A DNA stretch of 64,000 bases from Rhodamnia argentea (Eukaryota; Streptophyta; Magnoliopsida; Myrtales; Myrtaceae), in assembly GCF_020921035.1 (NCBI RefSeq), contig NC_063155.1:19673311-19737310 (forward strand). The letters are read 5' to 3'. A program made the position numbers and the translations under genes. The notes beneath the pieces are model-generated. The model saw nothing but the letters and a program-made list of their open reading frames with translations. It did not search any database and was not told where the DNA came from. Position 1 is the first letter of the stretch. The number at the start of each line of letters is the position of its first letter. Below are positions 11,498 through 23,080 of the stretch, piece after piece.

Positions 11498-12732
11498 ATG
11501 GAAATTAAACCTTTCAACAAGATAATGATTCTGTTCTTGATGATGATGCTACTCAGTGTGTCCTCCCAAGAAGGTCAGTCCACCGACTGCGTATCGCATT
11601 GCGTTTTGTCCTGCGCCAATGGCCGCACTGCGCTACCTTTGTCTTGCTTCCATGACTGCTTGAAGGAATGCGAGGACACGTTTCCAGATCCGGCCCCGAT
11701 CGACCAATGTGATCTCGACTGCGTGACGGAGACATGCTTGGACGATGATACAGGTATCCATGGAAACTCATCTTCAAACCCTAGGTGATCAGGTCTAGTG
11801 CATCGGCTTGAATCTATGCAGAACTCATCTATATTGGGACTAAACGGATGCATCGATGACCTATATATTTCCAAAGTCATATTGACAGTTTCCGCCTTAT
11901 AATTTGATGGAATTATATTAACAACGATAACGTTTTGGTCCTACCAATAAGACAAGGTTGCTAGGAAACCATTTTGTCTAAGCTTATTAGTCAATTGCCA
12001 TTGTGATAGATTGAGCCTAGCGCCACACGTGACTAGGAAACCATTTTGTCTAAGCTAAAATCAAGTTAAACAGGTACAGTAAAAATCAAGTTTGATTTTT
12101 TACTGTTCTTGACGCTTTGTGTTGGGCGATTTCAAGCCTCTCTCACCTCAAATACTATAACTCCAACAATTTCACCTTCACATATCGGGCTTAGTTTGGA
12201 GTATCAACAACCCTCTTTGAGTGACGATTTGGTCCAAACTTATTAGTAATTTAAGCTTCGATACTAGTGTTGAGTGATATCGGGCCTCTCTCACTCCAAA
12301 AGATAGCTCAAAACGTGAGATTTTCCCTCACAATTATAAATCGACCACTATCCCATTGCACAATTGACGAAGGACAACACCAATTCCTTAGTATGAGGCA
12401 TACTACAATGTGCCACATCACATGATTTAAAAATTTCCATTCATCCAATATGAGATATTCTTACGAGAGAATTGCAAATGTATTATGTACTAAATTTAAT
12501 TTGCATTGTAGAAAAAGACGGGTTTCATGTGGGTCTTATATGGACTGCATGAAATACAACGGCGTTTATTCATTCGAGTACATGTACTAGATTCACTGAA
12601 CATTTCTAACTCTGAATGATGCTGCCGCTGAGTTTCTGACCATGCTTTTGATCGTATGCAGATGCAAAAAAGGCTAAAGTCTGTGCGGATCAATGCTTAG
12701 ACATTTGCAGGAGGCCCTCAGAATCGCACTAA
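11498..12732 (+). CDS. Secreted cysteine-rich peptide, thionin-like, two exons
   Basis: Exon 1 is 11498-11753: ATG, then a hydrophobic stretch (MILFLMMMLLSVSS) that looks like a signal peptide with cleavage near residues 26-30. It ends ACAG before GTATCC. Exon 2 is 12662-12732, after a TATGCAG acceptor, in phase 1, and ends in TAA. The product is 108 residues. The mature part holds twelve cysteines in four CxxxCxxxC clusters, three in exon 1 and one in exon 2. Secretion to the apoplast with six disulfides is inferred. The closest named group known to me is the plant thionin-like proteins, which fits size, signal peptide and cysteine density, but the spacing is not that of a classical thionin. 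A defence or signalling role is possible and unproven. The acidic mature sequence (many Asp and Glu) also differs from basic membrane-active thionins. Confidence 0.75.
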
Positions 12733-13840
12733 TATCTAGAGAATTGGAAGAGCAAACAAATAAACAACCAGGACTTTTTGTACTTTGAATTTGGAGGGAA
12801 ATCGAGAGCTGTGTATCATCTGTTTACACAAACTTTAGCATTGATATATATCCAAAAATTATCATTTAAGCTTCCGTCAATGATTCATTATTGCTTCTCT
12901 CGGATACAAAAACTCAAAAGTTTCGATCTACCCAAATCAGCTCAAATATGAATTCTACACCGCAAAGACTGCGATTATATGACTTGTATGTGTTCGGTTT
13001 TATAGATGGGTTGTGGGCCGCCCATGCTGGGCTAACCCGGCCCAAGTCCCTAGCCTTCCTTAAGGAACTGTCCTTGACAGCTTCTTGGAAGAGAACGTTA
13101 AAAAAGAACATTTCTCATGTCGGTTCCATGAGAACATGAACGACGTTCTTTTCTACAGAAGAAAAGAACAGACGACGGAACGCTTCTCTCCCTATAGTCT
13201 TCAAGGAAGGACGAACGCGCGTACTCTCGCACTGGAACATCTAATCCTTGAAATCGAGATATGCTCCTTGCGTAATATACTTCTCCGATCAGTAATTCAA
13301 ATATATTTTGGGTATGTTATTTCCGTGTAATCCACTACGTTTGTAATGAGAATGCGTTCCCTTCAGTATGGATGAAATTTGGAGATATGGTATCTCAAAT
13401 CTCTTTCCAAGCCCCTTTTAATTTCTCTTCAACATCACCAATGACTTCATCGGATGGAAGCAAATCCTCACGGTTAGTCGTTTGTCTTACCAAAGAAATG
13501 ACAATTTCACCACTTGATACAAAAGCAAAAGATTTATGACTAAATTGGCATAATTGAAAAGTTTAAGACTAAATTTGCACCAATGTAATATGTTTACGAA
13601 TTTTTTTGGTACCTTTCCACAGTAAATGTAAATAGTTGATAAGCTACTCATGTAATGGTTAATAGATTTCTTCTATATTATGGATTTAAACCTTAAATGA
13701 TCAACACATCAGCAACAAAATTGATGGTTAAGATGAATCCACTTTACCCAAAGCACCTGATTTTTATCGGAATGTTACCATAAAATGGAATAGGTTTTTC
13801 AATCTTGCTCAAGTTAAAGACCCCAGTATGAAGGATAGGA
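12733..13840. other. 3' flank of the cysteine-rich peptide gene, no gene seen
   Basis: AT-rich sequence. The segment around 13,500-13,620 resembles the one at 8,580-8,690 (shared words such as TTTATGACTAAATT and AATTTTTTTGGTA), so both are copies of a degenerate dispersed repeat. Confidence 0.45.
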
Positions 13841-13842
13841 AG

Positions 13843-14358
13843 GGCGCGGTGGTTAACGTTTTTTATTCTCTATTTTTCATTTTTTTTATTTTTTGAAATA
13901 GAAACCCGTTTGGAAATATATATTGATTTTTTGTTCCCGAGAACAGAAATAAGAAGTAAAAAAATATAGGTTCTCTGTTTTTGGGAACAAAAAAACAATA
14001 ATGTCATTTTAGAAAAAAACAAACTCATTATAACCTAATGCTCGTCTTTACAACCACGAGTTCACCGCCCACGCCGCCGGTCTCCGATAGCCGCCGTCGC
14101 TTCCGTTGATCGCCGCAGCTCGCTGGTCCCAGACGACTCCATTGACATTTTAATGATTAAATAAAAAATTCGGGAACAGAAATTTTTAGGCTCATACCTA
14201 ATGCATTTATGTTGTTTTTTCTATTTTGGTAATATAGATTTTATGCGGTTACCAAATGCGTTTTTCTACTCAGAAATTGTTCTCGTAAACAAAATTAGAG
14301 AAAATCATTTCTGCTAAAAAATTATTCCAAAAAACAGAAACATTGCCAAACGCACGCC
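13843..14358. mobile_element. Probable MITE with degenerate inverted ends
   Basis: The left end GGGCGCGGTGGTTAACGTTT resembles the complement of the right end, GGCGTGCGTTTGGCAATGTTT. Both continue into words like TTCTGTTTTTGGGAACA, a pattern common in plant hAT-like MITEs. A GC-rich patch (14,055-14,135) sits in the centre. No target duplication was identified. Confidence 0.4.
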
Positions 14359-15217
14359 AAAAATGATTGTATGCCACCCATTTTAACCAATGAAATTTCA
14401 TGCAAAGTGAGAAAACCAAGAGACACGCTCTCTCTCCTTCTCTTTTACCATTCCGCTAAGTAGGACCGACATCGACACACAACACAATACAATATGCCGA
14501 CACGTCATTTTCAAAAATAAAAAATTTCCTTACATTGAAACACGTTATATATTAAATGTATATTTTTATATATAAATTATTATGTATATATAAAAATATC
14601 GGCGGCGAGTTTCATTTTCTTCTTTTTTTAGGATTCGTGATTAGATTTTTCTTTTTTTGGGCTAGCTTGGTATTTTAATTTTAGGGTGACTGAGTATATG
14701 ACTTAAATATATAGATTTTTGATAAATTTATATTTTCACCCCTAATTTATGAAAATGCTTAAAATTGATCCGTACATGTCGAAATAGCCTATCGAGATGC
14801 TGGACTATCGTGTTGCTAGCGTGTACGAAGCGCTAATTATGCGTCGTTCGCATTTGAAGAGTGTCTGATAGTGTTGGACACAATACAACATGGAGGTCCC
14901 CGAAGAGTGTCGGTGCTTCCTAGCCATTCGGCCGACCCTCTCCCTCTCACTCTCCACGTTCTTATTCTCACTTTCCTCTCTAGAATTCCTTCAAAAGGAT
15001 TACTCGAGATTAGAATTGGGATTCACCAAAAGGGAAAGACAAAAACAAAGAAAAAGATAGATAGAAACAACCCCTATAGAGAGGGAAAAAAAAAAACCCA
15101 ACTTCATTTAAGAATTCAGTAGGTTTTATAATTTTATACTCAAGGGAATTGAATGCAGGAAAAATTATCCAAAAAACCCTAAACCTACTGCATTTTTGCA
15201 GTTCAGTCATAAATTTT

Positions 15218-15628
15218 TTAGTGAAATACGAACACCATTAGTGTCATAACTTTCGTACAGTATTTACTTAAGTGCTATAACTTATGTATGGCACTCACTT
15301 GAGTGCAACAACTTATGTACGATGCTCACTTGAGTGCCATAACGTTTCAATCTTTCACTTGAGTGCAATATAACTTTTTAATTGATCACTTGAGTATCAT
15401 AACTTTTTATAAACATTCTCCACAAGTACAAATCCAGGTCGGGTTTTCGACACTTGGGTGGACATTTTTCCAAAAAAAATTAGCGCTTAAGTGATCGATT
15501 GAAAGTTATGGCACTTAAGTAAATATTTTTAATAAGTTATAGCACTCAAGTTGTGGAAAAAAAAAGTTATAAAACTCAAGTAAGCATCATACAAAAGTTA
15601 TGGCATTTGTAGTATTCTTATTCCCCTT
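15218..15628. repeat. Foldback-like repeat with ACTTGAGTGCCATAACTT units
   Basis: The left arm carries at least four direct copies of a CTTGAGTGCCATAACTT-like unit (15,235-15,410). The right arm (15,485-15,625) carries the same unit inverted, AAGTTATGGCACTTAAGT. The outer ends are also inverted copies of each other. A part of the same family recurs at about 40,390-40,515. Confidence 0.6.
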
Positions 15629-16235
15629 TTAATTGTGTCAATTGAGTTATAAATCTTTTCACATTTTGTCAATTGAGGTCATCCGGCCAATTTAGACTTG
15701 AAATGCCGATGTGGATGCCAGCCATCCTACGTGGCACGGCCGGTGTTGACGTTTTATTAATTGAGTCCATCTAACCAATTGAGTCATAAACTTAACGCTC
15801 CAGGAGTTCAGGCCCTCAAGGAACGGATAAAAGCATTAACCTTGCCTCTTCTTCCCTGTAACATGGGTTAGTCCTGTAATGCAATGGAATGTATCATAAA
15901 ATCTAGACGTAATACATATGTGGATAATGCAAATGATATTTTTGTTTAGGGATCGAGGTCGATCCCTAATACTCTACAATTTAAAACTTGAGGAAACTGA
16001 CCTTGTGATCCCTAGTTCCAAAAGATCGGAAATGGAAATCAGTCACATTTTCCTTCTTTAGGTAAACACAATACATTATGGAATTAAAAAGCTTGTACCT
16101 TTTAAGTAAGTAAATAGTCCTGTTGAAGCGGTTATGTGAGTACTTCATCAAAGATCATACTGTGGCTGATCTGGTGAAGAAGAAAATGGAAGGAAAAGGA
16201 GGAAAAGAAAAACTGAAGACTGAACGAGAAAAATG

Positions 16236-16918
16236 CTATGTAGCACCGACACTCCTCCTAAGTGAGAGTGTCGTGTCCGACACCGTGTCCGACACCGACA
16301 CCCGTCCGACACCTCCCGACACCCGTGTCGGTCGCGTTGACCGCGTATCGGCATTTCGACACTTGGTCAATGGGGTCGACACTCTGCCGACACCCGAGTT
16401 CGGCGTGTCGGACATGTGAAGTTCATTAAAAAAGAGAAAAAACTTAATAACAACAGTTTGGACTTTGGAACCCTAGATATGATAGAACTGCGACCCCCGT
16501 TGTCGTTTTTCCCTTTCCTTCTCTCCGAGTTGTGGGACTGACCCATCTTCTAAAAATTTAACCTTAACTACTCGGCAATGCTAACTTTCAGATCTTTTAT
16601 GAAAGATAAAACCTTCTAATCTCGTTTGGTATCATTTTATGGTGCCATGCTTTTAAGTTTTCCAGAATACGATATCTTTCTATTTTTTACAATTCTTGAG
16701 TTTGTCGAATTGTTGACGTAAGTGAAAGCTCGCCATCTACGATTAAAATCAGTGCATATAATACCTATTTTGGCTTTATTTATTTTTTTATATTTAAAAA
16801 AAATATTTAATATAACGTGTCCCCGACGTGTCGGATTTTTCTATTTTTGAGAAATGACGTATCGGCGTGTCGTGTCGTGTCGCGTGTCGGTATCGGTGTC
16901 GGTATCGGTGCTACTTAG
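16236..16918. mobile_element. Non-autonomous DNA transposon rich in CCGACAC/GTGTCGG
   Basis: The inverted ends are CTATGTAGCACCGACAC on the left and, as complement of the right end, CTAAGTAGCACCGATAC. They match at 15 of 17 positions. Perfect 8-bp flanks GAAAAATG lie at 16228-16235 and 16919-16926. Dense CCGACAC and GTGTCGG words fill both subterminal regions, as expected of transposase-binding subterminal repeats. No transposase is present. The 8-bp duplication favours hAT, while the end sequence does not settle the superfamily. Confidence 0.75.
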
Positions 16919-17588
16919 GAAAAATGAGAGAAAAGAGCATTTCCGGCATATTGAATGTTCAAGTGCTCACGTGTCCTTTGGAGAGGGCTAAATTTACCTC
17001 GTAATTTCAGAAGATCGCTATCCTTCACATTAAAGTTGATAAGCTAGTGGGACATAAATACTACGAAATTAATCTAGTAAGAGTTGGTACTTACTTTGTA
17101 GTAGAAGTTCATAATTTTTACTCAGAGTAAGAAATGGTGAATTTTTCAAACAGAAATTGGCAATGTACTTAACTAAAAATTAACATGTTAGATTAGTTTG
17201 CAATACCTGCAGTAAAGATATATATCCTAAGGTACGAGTTCACACATTTCACTCTTGGATACGATGAGTCCATAATGAATTGAACTCACCTAAGCCAGGA
17301 ACTCATTTACAACGGATTGTGTCGGGTTTATATGATATCGACTTGACCCGAAACTCTTGTAGGAATGTGCTTGACCCAACTCGAAATATCAGAGAAATAT
17401 AACCCAATATGTCGGGTCTATGCGGGTCGGGTTTCGGTTTCTTTTATTATTAATTATTTGCAAAATATCATCTTACACGCAAACAAGATGAAAAATGGCA
17501 TACAAATTTAGTTGTTGGATAGCATATAGAGGCAAATAAACTCGCCACTTGTCTAATAAACTGAAAAATAATCGTTGAAAATTGAAGT

Positions 17589-18039
17589 TGACGCAGCGTT
17601 CAGCGAATAACGCAAGAAATCCTTGCTAAAGGAGAGAAATCTCGAAAATTCTGTGAATATTATTGATAATGTACTTCCAAAAACGCGATAAACACCTTTT
17701 ATAGGGTGTTATCCTAACCCTAGTCCAATTAGGAAACAAAATATCAAAAAACGGAAAATTACAAAAGTGCCACTGAAATAAAATTAAGCCCGAAAAATAC
17801 TAAAAAAAATAGGAAAACCCATCTAGACATTCTCGAACGGCCAAAATTCATCGTTAGTCACGGCCAAAGGCGGTGAGTATTGATCGGGACGCCGTTTCGC
17901 TTCAGCCTACCGAATTTGAGCTCAATCCGACGTCGTCGACCTGATCCGCCGGTTCTAGCTGCAGCACCGTTTCGCCTTCCGATTAGATTTGTGTTGATCC
18001 AATCGATCTAGAAACGTATTACTAATGACATCCGCATCA
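17589..18039 (-). repeat. Gypsy 3' LTR (left copy)
   Basis: 451 bp. In element orientation it runs from TGATGCGG to GCGTCA, with intact TG...CA ends. The tail of the pol reading frame runs about 85 bp into it. Confidence 0.95.
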
Positions 18040-21000
18040 TTCTCCTCTACTTGAGAAAAACTCGTCCTCGAGTTAGAATCAGAATCCGGATACATCGGCT
18101 CGGTTGACTCATGGAATGGCGACAAATCAGCAACATTAAAAGTGTTGGATATGCCCATGCTATGTGGAAGGTCTATGACATAAGCATTATCATTGATTCT
18201 TCTACTGACAGTAAAAGGCCCGTACTTCTTCTGCTGCAATTTGTTGTAAGATCCAGCTGGTAACCGCTCCTTACGAAGAAACACCATAACACGATCACCT
18301 ACCTCAAACACATGCTTTCGCTTGTGCTTATCTGCGGCTGCCTTATACTTCTTATTAGCTTCCTCCAGCTTCCGCTTGACTTCATGATGCACTTCTACAA
18401 TCTATTTAGCCATATGATCCGCCGCAACACTCTTATCTGTTTGCTTAGGCAACTATATCAAATCTAGAGTATGCTGAGGCGCCTTTGTATAAACAACAGA
18501 AAAAGGCGATCCGCCAATAGAACTATGGACTGCATTATTATAAGCAAACTCGGCCCGAGATAAAGCAATATCCCACTATTTCGGCTTGTCTCCACAGATG
18601 CTTCGAATCAAATTGCCCAGAGTTCTATTGACCACCTCTGTCTGACCATCGATCTGCGGATGTGCTGTGCTACTAAAATTCAAAGAAGCGTCAAAGAGCT
18701 TCCACAAAGTCCTCCAAAAATGCCCCAGAAACTTACTGTCTCTATCAGAAGTAATAGATTTAGGCACTCCATGCAAGCGAACCACTTCTTTGAAAAATAA
18801 TCTAGCCACACTTACTGCATCGGACGTTTTCCTACAAGGAATGAAGTGTGCCATCTTGGAAAATCTGTCTACCACAACAAAAACAGAATCTACGCCTCTT
18901 TGGGTTCGTGGCAAACCAAGCACAAAATCCATAGACAGATCTTCCCATATATTGTCGGGAACAGGTAAAGGCATGTATAGACCTGTATTCTTAGATTGCC
19001 CCTTAGCAGTTTGACAAACATAACATTTTTGCACGTACCTGCCGACGTCTCTACGCAACTGGGGCCGGTAAAATCGCTCCCTAACGGCAGCAATAGTTTT
19101 GTCACGTCCCGGATGTGCAGCTAAACCTCCTTCATGTAAATCACGAATTACCTTCTCTCGTAATGAGGTCCGAGGAAGGCAAAGCTGATTACCTCGCATC
19201 AGATAGCCATCCATGGCATAGAATTCTTGCACAGGTTGCCCAACAGCACATGACCCCCAAATCTGTCCAAAGTCATCATCGCCTGCATAACAGTCTTTCG
19301 GTTGCTCGAATCCCAGGATGTCTTGGCTTAACGTAATCAGCAAGCCAGCCCTTCTACTCAACGCATCAGCTACTACATTCCGCACACCCGACTTGTGTTG
19401 TAATCTGAAAGGAAATTTTTGCAAGAATTGACACCAACGCGCGTGCATGTCTTTGCTAATTCTCTTTTGACTATTCGGATACTTCAAAGCTTCATGATCG
19501 GAATATAGCACGAATTCTTTTCCAACCAGATAATGCTCCCGGGTCTTCAACGCCCTTACGACAGAATAAAATTCTTTGTCATAAGTACTCCACTTCTGTC
19601 TCGCGTCGCTAAGCTTCTCACCGAAATAGCAAATTGGTTTGCGCTCTTGAGATAAAACAGCTCCTATGCCCACTCCACTAGCATCACAGTCCACTTCAAA
19701 CAGTTTATCAAAATCGGGTAAAGACAGAACAGGCGCAGTACATAACTTTTCCTTCAGAACAGCAAAACTACTCTCGGCTTCCTCCCCCCATACAAATTTC
19801 CCTTTCTTCATACACTCTGTAATTGGGGCCGCAATAGTACTGAAATTTTTAATGAAACGCCTATAAAAGGTAGCCAACCCATGGAAACTCCTAACTTCAG
19901 AAACGGTTTTAGGAGCTGGCCACTCTCTTATTGCTCTAACTTTCGCCTCATCCACCTCTATTCCCTCGGCGGTAATAATAAATCCCAAGAATAACAACTT
20001 ATTAGTCAGAAAACTGCACTTCTTAAGATTTACATACAGCTTATTGATCCGCAAAGCTGTCAACACCTCCCTCAAATGCATTAAATGCTCCTCCTCGGTT
20101 CTACTATAAATCAAGATATCATCAAAATAAACTACGACAAATTTGCCAATAAAAGATTTCAAAACCTGATTCATAAGCCTCATGAAAGTGCTTGGAGCAT
20201 TAGAAAGCCCAAACGGCATCACCAACCACTCGTACAGCCCCTCTTTTGTCTTGAAAGCTGTCTTCCACTCATCGCCAGGCCGAATACGAATCTGATGATA
20301 TCTCGTTCTTCAAATCCAGCTTCGAGAACCACTTAGCGCCATGTAACCTATCCAGCATGTCATCCAATCTTGGAATAGGAAACTTGTAGCCCACGGTTAT
20401 CTTGTTGATGGCTCTGCTATCTACACACATCCTCCAACTCCCATCTTTCTTAGGAGTTAACAGGGCGGGAACAGCACATGGGCTCATACTATTCTGAATA
20501 TGCCCCTTTCGCAGCAATTCCTCCACCTTCTCCTTTAGAATCTCGCTCTCCTTTGGACTCATCCTGTAGTGCGGTAGGTTAGGCAGACTAGCACCAGGAA
20601 TTAAGTCTATGTGGTGCTGAATATCGCGCATAGGAGGCAACCCGTCCGGAATCTCCTCGGGCATCAACTCGCTAAATTCCTTCAATAAATGTCTAAGCGA
20701 TTCAGGTTGCTCCTCTACTTGTTGTTAAGCTTCTGCCTCAATTGCCTGCTTTACTATCAAAACATGAATCTCCCTAGTCTCCTTAATTTCGGAGTCAAAT
20801 TTCCTTGTAAGGGTAAGGAAATTACTTCCGGCAACTTGTTTGCTTTTGTTCTTTAGTGGCAGCAATGTATACTTCACACCATCCTTCACAAGATTATACT
20901 GATTGCTCCTCCCCGAATGTTGAGCATCTACATCAAATTGCCACGGCCTCCCAAATAACACGTGACATACATCCATGTCTACCACATCACAATACAATTC

Positions 21001-21231
21001 ATCATGATATTTACCAATAGAGAATGGAATTTTACATCGCTCGAGTCACCGAATCTTTATGCGCTCCAGATTTAATCCATCCTAACGTGTATGGGTTAGG
21101 ATGCTTCTCCACGGGTATGCCTAGCTTCTTCACTGCCTCTTTCCCGATAATGTTCTCCATGCTCCCACTTGTCAATGACCACAGCGAAGATTTTTCCCGG
21201 GAATGGTACATCCGGTTCGGAATAACCGATG
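17955..21231 (-). pseudogene. Gypsy pol: protease, reverse transcriptase, RNase H, integrase, interrupted
   Basis: The protease remnant spans about 20,990-21,230, and its active-site D and SGS lie in different frames. Reverse transcriptase runs from about 20,600 to 19,800 with the intact [11 protein letters not shown] motif. RNase H begins [18 protein letters not shown]. The integrase has the His/Cys region (AAHPGRDKT..., CYVCQTAKG), the core [10 protein letters not shown]... and [15 protein letters not shown], and a C-terminal KYGPFTV-type region. Single-base frame shifts are inferred at 21191-21195, 21170, 21043 and 20301-20307. In-frame stops lie at 20725-20727 (TAA), 18576-18578, 18453-18455 and 18402-18404 (all TAG). 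Catalytic residues that can be seen in reverse transcriptase are retained, so decay is recent or the copy was propagated in trans. Confidence 0.92.
18040..18052 (-). other. Gypsy polypurine tract
   Basis: Reads AGTAGAGGAGAA on the minus strand, directly before the TG of the 3' LTR. It lies inside the end of the pol frame. Confidence 0.7.
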
Positions 21232-22608
21232 TCATTGCGAATCATCCTCCTGTTTTGGGGCTAACATCATCCCGCGCACAACACAATTCACCTCCTCTTC
21301 CTCTTCTTCAAAATCATCCTCGTCGCCATCCGGTTCACAACAATATTCATCTTCCTCCTCTTCCCTCGCTGCCACATTAACTGTCTTTCTCTGAGGGCAT
21401 TCATTAGATTTGTGCCCGGGTTGATTACACCTGTAGCACTTTATCCCCGCTGGTTTAGCGTAAGGATTTGGGTTCGCAGATTTCTGCGGTTGCGTTCCCT
21501 TATCCCTCGCCTCGTTCATAGGGCGCTTCTCCACCGCCTTATCATCTCGACTCCGTTACGTGTTATAGCGATTGTTGAAGCCGATTTTCTCTACGGAACT
21601 GTTCGAACCGCTACCTCTATAGTTCTCGTAGCCCCTCTTTCCTCGTTCTTGCTGCATCATCTCTGCTTTCATCGCCATGTTCTTCGCTTGGGACAGATTC
21701 CGCAAAAACTGTACTCCAATCTTATCTCGAATGAAGGGCTTCAACCCATCGAGATATCCGGCCACCTGTTGCCCCTCCGTCTCCGACAGGTTATTCCGCT
21801 CCGCCAACCTCATAAATTCTGCCGTGTACTCATGTACGGACCGATTACCTTGCTGGCAACGTTGATATTGCTGGAACATGATGCGCTCATAATCGGGAGG
21901 AAGGAACTCCCGCTTTAGCAATCTTCTCATCCTCCGCCAAGTTCGAACTCGCTCTTTTCCTTCTCTCTCTCTCCTATGCTGCAATCTCTCCCACCATGCG
22001 GACGCACCCCCCTTCAATCTACAGGCTACTAATCGCACCCTTTTCTCACTAGGGGTTTCCATATAATCGAAGAATTTATCTATATCAGCAACCCAATCCG
22101 GAAATTCCTCTATTCCCGGACCTCCATTAAAAAAAGGGATATCGACTTTTAGTTTAAAGTCGTTACCTTCACGATCGTCATAGCGTCGCCTGCCGTCTCT
22201 TCTTCCACGATCGTTGTAACGTCCCCTTCGATTGTCTCCATAATTGTTCCGGTTTGCATAATCATCACGTTCTTCATCCGAAACTTCGGTCTCCTCTTCT
22301 TCCGAACTCTCTGAATAAAGAGGATTATCCCGCTCGCGAACAGGAACAGGCCTATCGACAGGGTCACCGCGAGCAAAATCTGCACCCGGCCTTCTGCCAT
22401 GCCGCCGATTCCGATTCACATCAACGCCGAGACCCTCGAATCGATCTGCTATCTCGTCAAATCGCTCTTCGAAACGACGAAGGCCTTGATCAAATCGTTG
22501 ATCTATGCGTTCCATTAAACGCTGCTCCAAACGTTGCAGCGCGTCGTCCCCAAGGATTGGGGCTCCGGTCTCCTGAACATCGTCACGAAGACCACCGCCG
22601 GTCGCCAT
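21232..22608 (-). pseudogene. Gypsy gag with zinc knuckle, interrupted
   Basis: The first ATG is at 22608-22606, only two bases after the 12-nt primer-binding site. The N-terminal part holds heptad-like Arg/Glu-rich repeats (LEQRLMERIDQRFDQ), then the Gag core (residues about 150-300) with AWWERLQHRREREG and YNxxF-type helices. The CCHC zinc knuckle CYRCNQPGHKSNECP lies near 21,430. An in-frame TAA at 21556-21558 separates the core from the zinc knuckle, and a TGA follows at 21232-21234. The frame is otherwise continuous across both stops. An acidic linker after the knuckle leads to the protease. Confidence 0.9.
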
Positions 22609-22610
22609 AG

Positions 22611-22622
22611 GCTCTAATACCA
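22611..22622 (-). other. Gypsy primer-binding site
   Basis: Reads TGGTATTAGAGC on the minus strand, one base different from the usual initiator-Met tRNA site TGGTATCAGAGC. It lies two bases inside the 5' LTR. Confidence 0.85.
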
Positions 22623-22624
22623 CC

Positions 22625-23075
22625 CGACGCGGCGTTCGGCGAATAACGCAAGAAATCCTTGCTAAAGGAGAGAAATCTCGAAAATTCTGTGAATATTATT
22701 GATAATGTACTTCCAAAAACGCAATAAACACCTTTTATAGGGTGTTATCCTAACCCTAGTCCAATTAGGAAACAAAATATCAAAAAACGGAAAATTACAA
22801 AAGTGCCACTGAAATAAAATTAAGCCCGAAAAATACTAAAAAAAATAGGAAAACCCATCTAGACATTCTCGAACGGCCAAAATTCATCGTTAGTCACGGC
22901 CAAAGGCGGTGAGTATTGATCGGGACGCCGTTTCGCTTCAGCCTACCGAATTTGAGCTCAATCCGACGTCGTCGACCCGATCCGCCGGTTCTAGCTGCAG
23001 CACCGTTTCGCCTTCCGATTAGATTTGTGTTGATCCAATCGATCTAGAAACGTATTACTAATGACATCTGCATCA
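22625..23075 (-). repeat. Gypsy 5' LTR (right copy)
   Basis: 451 bp and colinear with the left copy. In element orientation the terminal CA has become CG. A TATA box, CTATAAAAGG, lies at 22740-22731 and is shared with the other LTR. Confidence 0.95.
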
Positions 23076-23080
23076 GAAGT

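Larger units (their letters stand above)
17589..23075 (-). mobile_element. Complete but defective Ty3/Gypsy LTR retrotransposon (5,487 bp)
   Basis: Two 451-bp LTRs flank gag and pol in the minus orientation, bounded by the perfect 5-bp target duplication GAAGT (17584-17588 and 23076-23080). The LTRs differ at about six positions (roughly 98.7% identical). A primer-binding site for initiator methionine tRNA and a polypurine tract are present. Domain order Gag, zinc knuckle, protease, reverse transcriptase, RNase H, integrase is that of Metaviridae. No chromodomain is evident after the integrase, so the clade is left open. The reading frame is broken at about ten places, so the copy cannot encode working proteins. 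Confidence 0.97.

Noticed and set aside
16123..16419. 98-codon frame near 16.2 kb
   Set aside because: Most of it is a translation of the CCGACAC-rich end of a transposon.
20301..21195. Programmed frameshifting as explanation for the Gypsy frame changes
   Set aside because: There are four shifts within and between conserved domains, including inside the protease active site and the reverse transcriptase, plus nonsense codons. That is decay, not regulation.
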